This document shows, piece after piece, positions 8,355 to 17,115 of a stretch of 64,000 bases of DNA. Each line of letters opens with the position of its first letter. Within the stretch, counting starts at the first letter, position 1. The position numbers and the translations under genes were made by a program. Source of the DNA: Massilia putida. Lineage in GTDB: Bacteria > Pseudomonadota > Gammaproteobacteria > Burkholderiales > Burkholderiaceae_D. The stretch is from the NCBI RefSeq assembly GCF_001941825.1, contig NZ_CP019038.1, positions 2,046,001 through 2,110,000 of the forward strand. Direction: 5' to 3'. The notes under the pieces are model-generated. The model saw nothing but the letters and a program-made list of their open reading frames with translations. It did not search any database and had not been told where the DNA came from.

Positions 8355-9077
8355 TCAGAACCGTTCGGTCTCGTGCAGATAGCGCCAGCGTCCGGCCGGC
8401 AGCTGGCCCAGCGCCACGCGGCCGATGCGCAGCCGGCGCAGTGACGTGACCGTGAGCCCGACCTCGGCGCACATGGCGGCGACCTGCCCCGGCCGGATGT
8501 CCTTGCCGGCCAGGCGCAGCCGCGCCTCGCTCTGCCAGCTGGCCTTCAGCGGCACGGTCGCCCTGCCCTGCACGCGCATGCTGCCGTTCAGCCGCGCGAG
8601 ACCATCGGCGGCGATGGCGCCCGTCACCTCGGCCACGTATTCCTGTTCGACGCGCGCGCCGTCCTCCACCAGCTTGCGGGTCACGCGCCAGTCCTGGCTC
8701 AGCACGAGCAGGCCGCTCGCTTCCGGTTCCAGCGGCGTGACGATGGCGAGGCGCGCCAGGTGCCGGCGCAGGAAGCGTGCGTTGGGGGACGCGGCCAGCG
8801 TCTCGGGTCCGACCAGCGCCAGCGCGCCGGCCGCGTCGATGCCGGCCGGCTTGTGCAGCACGATCGTCACCGGCGCCGGGTCGACCGGCTCGGCGCCGGG
8901 CAGCAGCGCCACGGTTTGCGCGGCCGTCACGCGCGTGGCCGGGTCTTCGACGACGACGCCGTCGACCGTCACCCAGGCGCCCGCGATATAGCGCTCGGCC
9001 TCGCCGCGCGAACACGGCACGGCTTCGGCCACGCGCTTGGCCAGGCGGATGCCTTCCTCATTGACCGGCTGTGTCAT
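8355..9077 (-). CDS. RsuA/RluF-like pseudouridine synthase family protein, atypical active site
   Basis: A 240-residue protein of the COG1187 type. The N-terminal S4 RNA-binding domain (about 8-60) contains SRGEAERYI and WVTVDGVVV. The catalytic-like domain begins with LHKPAG and continues to the C-terminal LRRLRIGRVALGQLPAG segment typical of RsuA enzymes. The motif usually read as RLDxxTxGLL is PLEPEASGLL here (residues 115-124), so the catalytic Asp position holds Glu117. It may be an inactive RNA-binding paralogue. It is coupled to the threonine aldolase gene upstream by an ATGA overlap. Confidence 0.7.
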   Translation of the reverse strand: MTQPVNEEGIRLAKRVAEAVPCSRGEAERYIAGAWVTVDGVVVEDPATRVTAAQTVALLPGAEPVDPAPVTIVLHKPAGIDAAGALALVGPETLAASPNARFLRRHLARLAIVTPLEPEASGLLVLSQDWRVTRKLVEDGARVEQEYVAEVTGAIAADGLARLNGSMRVQGRATVPLKASWQSEARLRLAGKDIRPGQVAAMCAEVGLTVTSLRRLRIGRVALGQLPAGRWRYLHETERF

Positions 9078-10111
9078 TGCGCTTTCCAATCGCGGAAGAA
9101 CGCTTCGAATGCGGCGACGGTCTTGTTCACGTCGGCGCTCGAGACGTCCAGGTGCGTCACGAGGCGCGTGTGCGGAGCGATCGATGCGCGGATGCCCTGG
9201 CGGGTCAGCGCCTCGCGCAAGGGCGCGCACGCGGCTTCCGGGATCTCGACGTAGAAGATGTTCGTCTGCGGCGTCGTCACCTTCAACGCGTCGATGCGCG
9301 CGAGGCCGGCCGACAGCTCCGCCGCGTTCTGGTGGTCTTCGGCCAGGCGCTCGACGTTGTGTTCCAGCGCATAATGCGCCGCGGCCGCGATGACGCCGGC
9401 TTGCCGCATGCCGCCGCCCAGCATCTTGCGCCAGCGCTTGCCCTGCTCGATGAGGGCCTTGGGGCCCAGCAGCACGGAACCGACCGGCGCGCCGAGACCC
9501 TTCGACAGGCACACGGACACGGTATCGAAACCGGCCGCCGCGTCGCGCAGGCTCAAGCCCTGCTTGACCGCGGCGTTACAGACGCGCGCGCCGTCCAGGT
9601 GCGTGGCGAGACCTTGCGCGTGCGCGAAATCGGTCGCGGCCTTCACATAATCCTGCGGCAGCACGCGGCCGCCGATCGTGTTTTCCAGCGCCAGCACGCG
9701 GGTGCGCGCGAAGTGCATGTCGTCCGGCTTGATGTACGCGGCGATGTCGGTGATGGCGATCGAGCCGTCGGGCTGGTTGGCGATGGGCTGCGGCTGGATG
9801 GAACCCAGCACCGCGGCGCCGCCGCCTTCGTACTTGTACGTGTGCGCCTCCTGGCCGACGAGGTATTCATCGCCGCGGCCGCAGTGCGTCATCAGCGCGA
9901 TCAGATTCGTCTGCGTGCCGCTCGGCGCGAACAGGCCGGCCTCGAAGCCGAACAGCTCGGCCGCGAAGTCCTGCAGGCGGTTGACGGTCGGGTCGTCGCC
10001 ATAGACGTCGTCGCCGACGGGCGCATCGGCCATCGCGGCGCGCATCGCGGCGGACGGTTGGGTGACGGTGTCGCTGCGCAGGTCGATCCAGCGGTCGTGG
10101 TGGTCGCTCAT
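9074..10111 (-). CDS. ltaE: low-specificity L-threonine aldolase
   Basis: A 345-residue PLP enzyme that splits L-threonine or allo-threonine into glycine and acetaldehyde. The N-terminus DLRSDTVTQPSAAMR and GDDVYGDDPTVNRLQ are diagnostic of the family. The histidine-stacking region (AHTYKYEGGGAA) and the PLP lysine in VCLSKGLGAPVGS are present. Length is normal. It lies 10 bases downstream of the methyltransferase gene and overlaps the RsuA-like gene, so it may be read as part of a longer minus-strand transcript. Confidence 0.92.
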   Translation of the reverse strand: MSDHHDRWIDLRSDTVTQPSAAMRAAMADAPVGDDVYGDDPTVNRLQDFAAELFGFEAGLFAPSGTQTNLIALMTHCGRGDEYLVGQEAHTYKYEGGGAAVLGSIQPQPIANQPDGSIAITDIAAYIKPDDMHFARTRVLALENTIGGRVLPQDYVKAATDFAHAQGLATHLDGARVCNAAVKQGLSLRDAAAGFDTVSVCLSKGLGAPVGSVLLGPKALIEQGKRWRKMLGGGMRQAGVIAAAAHYALEHNVERLAEDHQNAAELSAGLARIDALKVTTPQTNIFYVEIPEAACAPLREALTRQGIRASIAPHTRLVTHLDVSSADVNKTVAAFEAFFRDWKAQ

Positions 10112-10121
10112 GGTCTGGTGA

Positions 10122-11030
10122 TCAATCGGTCGTTGATTCGGCTTCCTGCGCTTGTGGCGCGGGCTGGCCGGTGTAGAAACGCGAAGACAATTCTTCGAGG
10201 CCGACTTCGGCCAGCACCTGCTGCAGGCGCTCGGCCGGCCGGCGGCGCGGCAGGTTTTTATACGTGGCGACGATCAGCTCGTTCTTCATCGAGTGCTCCC
10301 AGCCCACCAGTTCCGTCACGGTGACCTGGTAGCCGTGCGCCTCCAGCTGCAGGCAGCGCAGCACGTTCGTGATCTGGCTGCCGAATTCGCGCGTGTGGAT
10401 CGGGTGGCGCCAGATCTCCGTCAACGCGCTGCGGCCCAGATCCTTGCCTTTATTCTTGCGCAGCACGGACGCGACTTCGGCCTGGCAGCACGGCACCAGC
10501 ACGATGTGCTTCGCGTGCTTCTTGAGCGCGAAGTCGATGGCGTCGTCCGTCGCCGTGTTGCAGGCGTGGAGCGCCGTGACGACGTCGATCGTGGCGGGCA
10601 GCTTGTCCGACCCGGTCGATTCGGCCACGGACAGGTTCAGGAACGACATGCCCGGGAAGCCCAGGCGCGCGGCGAGTTCCGTCGATTTCTGCACGAGTTC
10701 CTCGCGCGTCTCGATGCCGTAGATATGGCCGCCGTTGTCCCGTCCTTTGAAGAACAGGTCGTACAGGATGAAGCCGAGGTAGGACTTGCCGGCGCCGTGG
10801 TCGACCACGGTCGCGCCTTCGCCGTTCTTCTGCACCTCGACGTCCTTCAGCAAAGGCTCGATGAACTGCACGAGGTGGTAGACCTGCTTGAGCTTGCGGC
10901 GGCTGTCCTGATTCAGCTTGCCGTCGCGCGTGAGGATGTGCAGTTCCTTCAGCAGCTCGATCGACTGGCCCGGCTTGATTTCCGGCGCTTGCTCGTAAAT
11001 CGTCGGTGCGTCTTTTTTAGCGTGCCTCAT
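10122..11030 (-). CDS. SAM-dependent methyltransferase (Methyltransf_32-like)
   Basis: A 302-residue protein with a Rossmann-type methyltransferase core. Motif I is VVDHGAGKSYLGFILYD, and downstream motifs include TALHACNTATDDAI and VLVPCCQAEV, which resemble the Methyltransf_32 group related to tRNA and protein methyltransferases. The start abuts the iscX stop (11031), so it sits at the end of the isc operon. Target molecule unknown; a link to Fe-S biogenesis is suggested only by position. Confidence 0.75.
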   Translation of the reverse strand: MRHAKKDAPTIYEQAPEIKPGQSIELLKELHILTRDGKLNQDSRRKLKQVYHLVQFIEPLLKDVEVQKNGEGATVVDHGAGKSYLGFILYDLFFKGRDNGGHIYGIETREELVQKSTELAARLGFPGMSFLNLSVAESTGSDKLPATIDVVTALHACNTATDDAIDFALKKHAKHIVLVPCCQAEVASVLRKNKGKDLGRSALTEIWRHPIHTREFGSQITNVLRCLQLEAHGYQVTVTELVGWEHSMKNELIVATYKNLPRRRPAERLQQVLAEVGLEELSSRFYTGQPAPQAQEAESTTD

Positions 11031-11225
11031 TTAGCGAACCTCGGCGATCCAGGCCGCCTGAATCGCTTCCAGAACGCGCTCGCCGCCGCGCGTGCGGTCG
11101 TCGTCGAAGCCGTCCAGCGCGACGACCCAGTTATGCAGGTCGACGAAGCGCACGGTGGCCGGATCGACGTCCGGATAGGTTTCGTACAAGGCCTCGGCGA
11201 TGGCCGTGACATCGGTCCACTTCAT
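11031..11225 (-). CDS. iscX: Fe-S assembly protein IscX
   Basis: A 64-residue acidic protein (MKWTDVTAIAEALYE, then VRFVDLHNWV) matching IscX/YfhJ in length and sequence. IscX binds IscS and iron and tunes the rate of cluster assembly. It follows fdx by 17 bases and is directly abutted by the methyltransferase gene. Confidence 0.9.
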   Translation of the reverse strand: MKWTDVTAIAEALYETYPDVDPATVRFVDLHNWVVALDGFDDDRTRGGERVLEAIQAAWIAEVR

Positions 11226-11242
11226 GGCGTCTCCCTACGTGC

Positions 11243-11581
11243 TCAGTGATTCTCGGCGGCGTGGTTGATCGTGTATTTCGGGATCTCGACGACGAGGTCT
11301 TCGTCGGCGATGATGGCCTGGCAGGACAGGCGCGAGTTCGGCTCCAGGCCCCAGGCCTTGTCGAGCATGTCCTCTTCCTTCTCTTCCTGCTCGTTCAGCG
11401 AATCGAAGCCTTCGCGCACGATCACGTGGCACGTCGTGCACGCGCACACGCGGTCGCAGGCGTGCTCGATCTCGATGTCGTTCTCGAGCAGCGTGTCGCA
11501 GATCGACTTGCCGCTCTGGCCGTCGAGCACGGCGCCTTCGGGGCAGAAGACGGGATGGGGGAGGATGACGATTTGTGGCAC
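11243..11581 (-). CDS. fdx: ISC-type [2Fe-2S] ferredoxin
   Basis: A 112-residue adrenodoxin-type ferredoxin that donates electrons during Fe-S cluster assembly. The cluster ligands are in ACDRVCACTTCHVIV (Cys-x5-Cys-x2-Cys) with the fourth Cys in SRLSCQAI. The start is a GTG at 11581, with GAGG about 8 bases upstream and the family N-terminus PQIVILPHPVFCPEG following. The long upstream extension of this frame overlaps hscA and the repeat at 11612-11736 and is not coding. It is separated from hscA by about 160 bases holding that repeat. Confidence 0.93.
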   Translation of the reverse strand: MPQIVILPHPVFCPEGAVLDGQSGKSICDTLLENDIEIEHACDRVCACTTCHVIVREGFDSLNEQEEKEEDMLDKAWGLEPNSRLSCQAIIADEDLVVEIPKYTINHAAENH

Positions 11582-11611
11582 TTCTTTTACCTCACTGATG
11601 TGTTCATATGC

Positions 11612-11736
11612 CGTCGTTCGCGCGCAAGCGGGAACCCATGCTGAGCATCCGACACCCCTTCCCACGACATGCCGCGGGACTGCGGACGACCGATTCCAGT
11701 GCTTCAGTATGGCCCCCCGCCTGCGCGGGGGCGACG
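11612..11736. repeat. imperfect inverted-repeat element between hscA and fdx
   Basis: The two ends, CGTCGTTCGCGCGCAAGCGG (from 11612) and its inverted counterpart ending CCGCCTGCGCGGGGGCGACG (to 11736), pair over roughly 37 bases with mismatches, including CCATGCTGA against the reverse complement of TCAGTATGG. The middle is unmatched. It looks like a short non-autonomous intergenic repeat of the CGCGCAGGCGGG type common in proteobacteria. Confidence 0.55.
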
Positions 11737-11742
11737 TTCTTC

Positions 11743-13632
11743 TTATACCTGATCCAGCGACTTGCCGGCCAACACCTTGCGCACGCTCTTGTCCATGCGC
11801 CGCGCCGCGAATTCCTCGGTGCCGTGCGCCAGCGCCTGCACGGCGTCGTGCAGCACGTTCTGGCGCGAGTCGGCGGGGATGTCCGCGTCGTTCGACCGCA
11901 TCATCGCGTCGCGCACGGCGTGCACCAGCTTCGCGATCGCGTCCTGCTCGTCGTCGCTCAGCAGATCCGCGTCCGTATCGAGCGCGGACTGCGTGGCGAG
12001 CAGGATGCGCTCGGCCTCGACCTGTTCCTCGCGCAGCGCGCGCGCGACCATGTCGACCTGCGCCGAGTTGTACGAGTCCTGCAGCATGCGCGCCACCTCG
12101 TCGTCGCCGAGGCCGTACGACGGCTTCACGGTGATCGACGCTTCCACACCGGAGCGCGTCTCGCGCGCCGACACCGACAGCAACCCGTCCGCGTCGACCT
12201 GGTACGTGACGCGGATGCGCGCCGCGCCGGCCGCCATCGGCGGGATGCCGCGCAGTTCGAAGCGCGCCAGCGAACGGCAGTCGGACACGAGTTCGCGCTC
12301 GCCCTGCACCACGTGCACGGCCAGCGCCGTCTGGCCATCCTTGAACGTCGTGAACTCCTGCGCGCGGGCGCACGGGATCGTCGAGTTACGGGGGATGATC
12401 TTCTCGACCAGGCCACCCATCGTCTCGATGCCGAGCGACAGCGGGATCACGTCCAGCAGCAGCCAGTCGTCGCCGGCCGCGCGGTTGCCCGCCAGGAGGT
12501 TCGCCTGGATCGCGGCGCCCAGCGCGACGACCTTGTCCGGGTCGATGTTCGCGTGCGGGATCGTCTTGAAAAAGTCGCCGACGGCGCGGCGGATGTGCGG
12601 CATGCGCGTGGCGCCGCCGACGAGCACGACGCCGTCGACGTCTTCGACCGACACGTTCGCGTCGCGCATCGCCTTGCGCACGGCGTTCATCGTCTTCGCG
12701 ACGAGCGGCTGGGTGATCTCGGCGAAGGTTTTCGCGGTGACGGTCACCTGTACGACTTCGCCCGATTTCAGGATCGCCTCGACGGTCGTCTCTTCGTTCG
12801 TCGACAGCAGTTCCTTGGCCTGGCGCGCCTTGACCATCAAGGTCGCGGTGTCCACTTCGGACAGCGGCGCGAGGCCGGCCTGCTGCGTAATGTAGCAGAA
12901 CAGGCGCTGGTCGAAGTCGTCGCCGCCGAGCGCGGAATCGCCACCCGTGGACAGCACTTCGAACACGCCTTTCGACAACTTCAGGATCGAGATGTCGAAC
13001 GTGCCGCCGCCCAGGTCGTACACGGCGAACACGCCTTCCTTGCCGTGGTCGAGGCCATACGCGATGGCGGCGGCCGTCGGTTCGGACAGCAGGCGCAGCA
13101 CGTTCAGGCCGGCCAGCTGGGCCGCGTCCTTGGTCGCCTGGCGCTGCGCGTCGTCGAAGTACGCGGGCACGGTGATGACGGCGCCGACCAGTTCATCGCC
13201 GAGCGCATCCTCGGCCGTCTGGCGCAAGGTGGCCAGGATCTGCGCGGAGACTTCGACGGGCGACTTCACGCCGGCCACCGTCTTCAATTGGACCATGCCC
13301 GGCGCATCGACAAAATCGTACGGCAGGTTCTCGACGTGCGCGATGTCCTTCAGGCCGCGGCCCATGAACCGCTTGACGGAGACGATGGTGTTCTTCGGGT
13401 CGGTGGTGCGGGCCGCCATGGCCTTGTAGCCGATATTGGCGTGGCCGTTCGGCAGGTAGCGCACGACCGATGGCAGCAGCGCGCGGCCGTCCTCGTCGGA
13501 GAGCACTTCCGGGATCGAGTGGCGCACGGTCGCGACGAGGGAGTTGGTGGTGCCCAGGTCGATACCCACCGCCAGCCGGTGCTGGTGCGGCGCGGTCGAC
13601 ATGCCGGGTTCGGAGATCTGCAATAGTGCCAT
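11743..13632 (-). CDS. hscA: Fe-S assembly chaperone HscA
   Basis: A 629-residue specialised Hsp70. The N-terminal ATPase carries [15 protein letters not shown] (phosphate loop 1), [13 protein letters not shown] and [14 protein letters not shown]. The substrate-binding domain contains [10 protein letters not shown] and the [15 protein letters not shown] region and binds the LPPVK motif of IscU. Length is close to the usual 616-620. ATG 13632 is used because the family N-terminus (LLQISEPG) follows it. Its gene is separated from hscB by the palindromic repeat at 13677. Confidence 0.95.
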   Translation of the reverse strand: MALLQISEPGMSTAPHQHRLAVGIDLGTTNSLVATVRHSIPEVLSDEDGRALLPSVVRYLPNGHANIGYKAMAARTTDPKNTIVSVKRFMGRGLKDIAHVENLPYDFVDAPGMVQLKTVAGVKSPVEVSAQILATLRQTAEDALGDELVGAVITVPAYFDDAQRQATKDAAQLAGLNVLRLLSEPTAAAIAYGLDHGKEGVFAVYDLGGGTFDISILKLSKGVFEVLSTGGDSALGGDDFDQRLFCYITQQAGLAPLSEVDTATLMVKARQAKELLSTNEETTVEAILKSGEVVQVTVTAKTFAEITQPLVAKTMNAVRKAMRDANVSVEDVDGVVLVGGATRMPHIRRAVGDFFKTIPHANIDPDKVVALGAAIQANLLAGNRAAGDDWLLLDVIPLSLGIETMGGLVEKIIPRNSTIPCARAQEFTTFKDGQTALAVHVVQGERELVSDCRSLARFELRGIPPMAAGAARIRVTYQVDADGLLSVSARETRSGVEASITVKPSYGLGDDEVARMLQDSYNSAQVDMVARALREEQVEAERILLATQSALDTDADLLSDDEQDAIAKLVHAVRDAMMRSNDADIPADSRQNVLHDAVQALAHGTEEFAARRMDKSVRKVLAGKSLDQV

Positions 13633-13676
13633 GGTCGTGTTACCTGGTTTTATTATTGGATACGTCGGCGTTTCGT

Positions 13677-13788
13677 GTAGGGTGAACGGGTCCCCCGTCC
13701 ACGCGGTGATCGTTTGCGTCTGCCGGTCGGTGTTCGAGAGCGGAGCCGTCACGTATCGACGCGTGGACGGCAAAGCCATCCACCCTAC
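13677..13788. repeat. dispersed palindromic intergenic repeat, copy 2
   Basis: A compact inverted element between hscB and hscA. The left arm GTAGGGTG plus CCGTCCACGCG (13677-13713) matches the reverse complement of the right arm, CGCGTGGACGG plus CACCCTAC (13760-13788). Each arm can also fold alone (GGACGGCAAAGCCATCC on the right). Read on the minus strand, the terminal GTAGGG provides the TAG stop of hscB (13785-13787). The same design occurs at 6522-6653. Confidence 0.75.
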
Positions 13789-14300
13789 GACTCCAGCGCC
13801 TCGAACGCGTAATGCAATTCGTCGCCGAATTTATCGAGGAACATCAGCGCCCGCACGCCCTGCGCCGCCTGGGGATAATCGCCCGCGTCGAGCAGCTTGC
13901 CGACCTGCGCCAGGCGCTGCTTGCGCTCGCCGCGGATGCGCGCGTCCAGCTCGTCGAGCGCGCCGGCATCCTTCGCGACGCGCGCGTCGGACAGCGCTTC
14001 GCGCAGCTCCATCTGCTCCATCAGGAAGTCCATCGGCATCGCCGTGTTCGACTCCGTCTGCAGGTCGACGCCATTCAGCTCGCACAGGTAGCGCGCGCGC
14101 AGCATCGGATTGCGCAAGGTCTGGTAGGCCTCGTTGGCGCGCGTGGCCCATTGCATCGCGACGCGTTTTTCCGCGTCGCTCGCGTTCACGAAACGGTCCG
14201 GATGGACGCGGCCCTGGACTTCGCGATAAGCGGCGTCCAGCGCCTCCATGTCGACGTCGAACCTGGCCGGCAGCTGGAACAGCTCGAAGTGGTTTTGCAC
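13785..14300 (-). CDS. hscB: Fe-S assembly co-chaperone HscB
   Basis: A 171-residue J-domain protein that delivers IscU to HscA and stimulates its ATPase. The J domain (about 1-75) has the HPDRF motif in [19 protein letters not shown]. The C-terminal three-helix bundle that binds IscU follows ([11 protein letters not shown] and onwards). The TAG stop lies in the border of the palindromic repeat. It lies 16 bases downstream of iscA. Confidence 0.94.
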   Translation of the reverse strand: MQNHFELFQLPARFDVDMEALDAAYREVQGRVHPDRFVNASDAEKRVAMQWATRANEAYQTLRNPMLRARYLCELNGVDLQTESNTAMPMDFLMEQMELREALSDARVAKDAGALDELDARIRGERKQRLAQVGKLLDAGDYPQAAQGVRALMFLDKFGDELHYAFEALES

Positions 14301-14316
14301 GTTCCGGCGCTCCCGG

Positions 14317-14640
14317 TCAGACGCGGAAGCTTTCGCCGCAACCGCAATTGTCCTTGACGTTCGGGTTGTTGAAGCGGAAGCCCTCGTTCAGGCCTTCGCG
14401 GGCGAAATCGAGCTCGGTGCCGTCGATGTACGGCAGGCTCTTGGGGTCGACGAAGACTTTCACGCCATGCGACTCGAAGACCGCGTCTTCGGCCGCCGCT
14501 TCGTCGACGTATTCCAGCTTGTAGGCCAGGCCGGAGCAGCCGGTCGTGCGCACGCCGAAACGCAGGCCCACGCCCTTGCCCCGGCGCTCGAGGTAACGGT
14601 TGATGTGCTTTGCGGCTTTTTCGGTGAGGGTCACAGCCAT
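14317..14640 (-). CDS. iscA: A-type Fe-S carrier IscA
   Basis: A 107-residue A-type carrier. The three conserved cysteines are in [13 protein letters not shown] and [12 protein letters not shown] 14640 (start [12 protein letters not shown]) is preceded by GGAG. It receives or delivers clusters downstream of IscU. A 130-base gap holding hairpin repeats separates it from iscU. Confidence 0.94.
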   Translation of the reverse strand: MAVTLTEKAAKHINRYLERRGKGVGLRFGVRTTGCSGLAYKLEYVDEAAAEDAVFESHGVKVFVDPKSLPYIDGTELDFAREGLNEGFRFNNPNVKDNCGCGESFRV

Positions 14641-14679
14641 TTCAAAAATCTCCAGCTTCGGTATTGCTTGTGGTCGAAC

Positions 14680-14768
14680 GGTGGGCACGTTTCATTTGAG
14701 GCCACAGGCCTCGAATGCCCGCCCTACCGCAGCGAAATCGTCGGGTGGGCATCCCGCGCCCACCCACC
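14680..14768. repeat. hairpin-rich repeat between iscU and iscA
   Basis: Two hairpins follow one another. The first is CATTTGAGGCC/GGCCTCGAATG (14694-14717, one mismatch, 2-3 base loop). The second is GGGTGGGC/GCCCACCC (14743-14750 and 14758-14765) with a 7-base loop. A CGCCCTAC string (14720-14727) matches the border motif of the dispersed palindromic family. Confidence 0.55.
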
Positions 14769-14770
14769 GA

Positions 14771-15169
14771 TCACGCGGCTTTTTCTTCGGCGCCGTGCTT
14801 CTGCTTGTAGTCGGCGACAGCCGCCTTGATGGCGTCTTCGGCCAGGATCGAGCAGTGGATCTTCACCGGCGGCAGCGCCAGTTCTTCGGCGATCTGCGTG
14901 TTCTTGATCGACAGCGCTTCGTCCAGCGATTTGCCCTTGACCCATTCGGTCACGAGCGAGCTCGACGCGATCGCCGAGCCGCAGCCGTAGGTCTTGAATT
15001 TCGCGTCTTCGATGACGCCCGCTTCGTTGACCTTGATCTGCAGCTTCATCACGTCGCCGCAGGCCGGTGCGCCGACCATGCCGGTGCCGACGTCGTCGGC
15101 GTTCTTGTCGAACGAGCCGACGTTGCGCGGGTTTTCGTAGTGGTCGAGGACTTTGTCGGAATATGCCAT
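14771..15169 (-). CDS. iscU: Fe-S cluster scaffold IscU
   Basis: A 132-residue scaffold on which new [2Fe-2S] clusters are built. The three ligand cysteines are Cys37 (GAPACGDV), Cys63 (TYGCGSA) and Cys106 (KIHCSILAED), with the HscA-recognised LPPVK motif just before the last. It lies 31 bases downstream of iscS. Length and start are typical. Confidence 0.96.
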   Translation of the reverse strand: MAYSDKVLDHYENPRNVGSFDKNADDVGTGMVGAPACGDVMKLQIKVNEAGVIEDAKFKTYGCGSAIASSSLVTEWVKGKSLDEALSIKNTQIAEELALPPVKIHCSILAEDAIKAAVADYKQKHGAEEKAA

Positions 15170-15200
15170 GGTAGTGCTCCTTGGTGTGCTGTTCGGTGAA

Positions 15201-16457
15201 TTAGTGGGCTGCCCACTGGATGGAGTTCAGGTCGATGCCGTCCTTGTGCATTTCCCACAGCGGCGACAGTTCGCGCAGCTTGCCGACCTTTTCCTTCAGC
15301 AGCTTGACGGCGAAGTCGATGTCCTCTTCGGTCGTGAACCGGCCGATGGTGAAGCGGATCGAGCTGTGTGCCAGTTCGTCGCTGCGGCCCAGGGCGCGCA
15401 GCACGTACGACGGCTCCAGCGACGCCGAGGTGCAGGCCGAACCCGACGACACGGCGATGTCCTTGACGGCCATGATCAGCGATTCGCCTTCGACGAAGTT
15501 GAACGACACGTTGAGGTTGTGCGGGACGCGGTGTTCCATGTCGCCGTTGATGTAGACCTCTTCGATCTCCAGCAGGCCCTTGGCCAGGCGGTCGCGCAGC
15601 GCCTTGATGCGCGCGAGTTCGGTGTCCATTTCTTCCTTGGCGATGCGGAAGGCTTCGCCCATGCCGACGATCTGGTGGGGTGCCAGCGTGCCCGAACGCA
15701 GGCCGCGCTCATGGCCGCCGCCGTGCATCTGCGCTTCCAGGCGCACGCGCGGCTTGCGGCGCACGTACAGGGCGCCGATGCCCTTCGGACCGTAGGTCTT
15801 GTGCGCGGAAAAGCTCATCAGATCGACCTTCAGCTCTTCCAGGTTGATCTCGACCTTGCCGGTGGCTTGCGCCGCGTCGCTGTGGAAGATGATGCCCTTC
15901 TTGCGGCACAGTTCGCCGATTTCCTTGATCGGCTGGATCACGCCGATCTCGTTATTCACGAACATCACCGAGACGAGGATCGTGTCCGGACGGATCGCCG
16001 CTTCCAGCTGCTCCAGCGAGATCAGGCCATTGTCCTGCGGTTCCAGGTAGGTCGCCTCGAAGCCCTGGCGTTCCAGTTCGCGCACGGTATCCAGCACGGC
16101 CTTGTGCTCGGTCTTGACCGTGATGATGTGCTTGCCCTTCGACTTGTAGAACTGCGCCGCGCCCTTCAGCGCGAGGTTGTTCGATTCGGTCGCGCCCGAG
16201 GTCCAGATGATCTCGCGCGGATCGGCGCCGACGAGGCTTGCCACCTGCGCACGCGCTTCCTCGACGGCCGCCTCGGCGCTCCAGCCGTACGCGTGGCTGC
16301 GCGAGGCCGGGTTGCCGAACTGCTCGCGCAGGTACGGGATCATCTTGTCCGCGACGCGCGGGTCGATCGGCGTCGTGGCCGAATAATCCATGTAGATCGG
16401 GAAATGCGGCGCAGTCGCGAAGCTCTGCTCGATTTTTTTGTCCAAAGGCGCGTTCAT
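15201..16457 (-). CDS. iscS: cysteine desulfurase IscS
   Basis: A 418-residue PLP enzyme that removes sulfur from cysteine for Fe-S clusters and tRNA thiolation. The PLP lysine is in [11 protein letters not shown] and the persulfide cysteine in [13 protein letters not shown]. The N-terminal extension before [11 protein letters not shown] makes it slightly longer than the E. coli 404-residue enzyme. Its start overlaps the iscR stop by one base (TGATG). Confidence 0.96.
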   Translation of the reverse strand: MNAPLDKKIEQSFATAPHFPIYMDYSATTPIDPRVADKMIPYLREQFGNPASRSHAYGWSAEAAVEEARAQVASLVGADPREIIWTSGATESNNLALKGAAQFYKSKGKHIITVKTEHKAVLDTVRELERQGFEATYLEPQDNGLISLEQLEAAIRPDTILVSVMFVNNEIGVIQPIKEIGELCRKKGIIFHSDAAQATGKVEINLEELKVDLMSFSAHKTYGPKGIGALYVRRKPRVRLEAQMHGGGHERGLRSGTLAPHQIVGMGEAFRIAKEEMDTELARIKALRDRLAKGLLEIEEVYINGDMEHRVPHNLNVSFNFVEGESLIMAVKDIAVSSGSACTSASLEPSYVLRALGRSDELAHSSIRFTIGRFTTEEDIDFAVKLLKEKVGKLRELSPLWEMHKDGIDLNSIQWAAH

Positions 16458-16954
16458 CAGTTCACTCCAATATGCTTAGCTTCAGTATTTTCCGACGGCG
16501 CGTGACGGTGCATCACCACGACGTTCTGATCTTTTTGCTTCTGCTGGTCGACGAGATCCTGCAAGGTGACGGAATCGAGGAAATCGACCATCTTGGCATT
16601 CAGCGTCGCCCACAGTTCATGAGTCATGCAGCGGGTGCCGCTGGCGGCATCGGCGCCGTGGCAGTTTTCCTTGCCGCCGCACTGGGTCGCATCGATCGGT
16701 TCGTCGACGGCGATGATGATGTCGGCGACGGTCACCTTGTCGGCGCTGCGCGCCAGGCTGTAGCCGCCGCCCGGGCCGCGCACCGACTCGACGATCTCGT
16801 GCCGGCGCAGCTTGCCGAACAGTTGCTCCAGGTAGGACAACGAAATGGCCTGGCGCTGGCTGATGCCCGACAGCGTGACTGGACCATTGCCCTGGCGCAG
16901 GGCAAGATCGATCATCGCGGTAACAGCAAAACGGCCTTTGGTGGTCAGACGCAT
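16457..16954 (-). CDS. iscR: Rrf2-family Fe-S regulator IscR
   Basis: A 165-residue [2Fe-2S] regulator that represses the isc operon when clusters are plentiful. The winged helix (about 1-65) includes [15 protein letters not shown] and [11 protein letters not shown]. The cluster ligands are Cys92, Cys98, Cys109 and probably His112 (RCMTHELW). The loop between the second and third cysteines is about five residues longer than in E. coli. ATG 16954 matches the family start. A candidate IscR site lies upstream at 17052-17077. Confidence 0.95.
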   Translation of the reverse strand: MRLTTKGRFAVTAMIDLALRQGNGPVTLSGISQRQAISLSYLEQLFGKLRRHEIVESVRGPGGGYSLARSADKVTVADIIIAVDEPIDATQCGGKENCHGADAASGTRCMTHELWATLNAKMVDFLDSVTLQDLVDQQKQKDQNVVVMHRHAPSENTEAKHIGVN

Positions 16955-17051
16955 CACAACCCCGGTTGGTTTTCCAGACAGTGTTAAAATCTTGCTTCTC
17001 TTCAACCGATTCAAGTTTTCATCTGTCCTCCAGGACATCCAGAAAAACCTG

Positions 17052-17077
17052 ATTAGTTGATCGATTTAGTCAAGTAT
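17052..17077 (-). promoter_or_regulatory. type-1-like IscR binding site upstream of iscR
   Basis: On the minus strand the site begins ATACTTGACT, a perfect match to the left half of the type-1 IscR consensus as I know it, continues through AAATC and ends in a looser right half (GATCAACTAAT). TTGACT within it could be the -35 hexamer, so binding would block the promoter. It lies about 100 bases upstream of the iscR ATG. Confidence 0.6.
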
Positions 17078-17115
17078 AGCGTATTTCGCCATCCTTTGCT
17101 TGGCCCCTAAAATTC

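Noticed and set aside
11582..12373. N-terminal extension of the fdx frame into hscA
   Set aside because: It overlaps hscA on the same strand and lacks ferredoxin features; the GTG at 11581 has a ribosome site and the family start.
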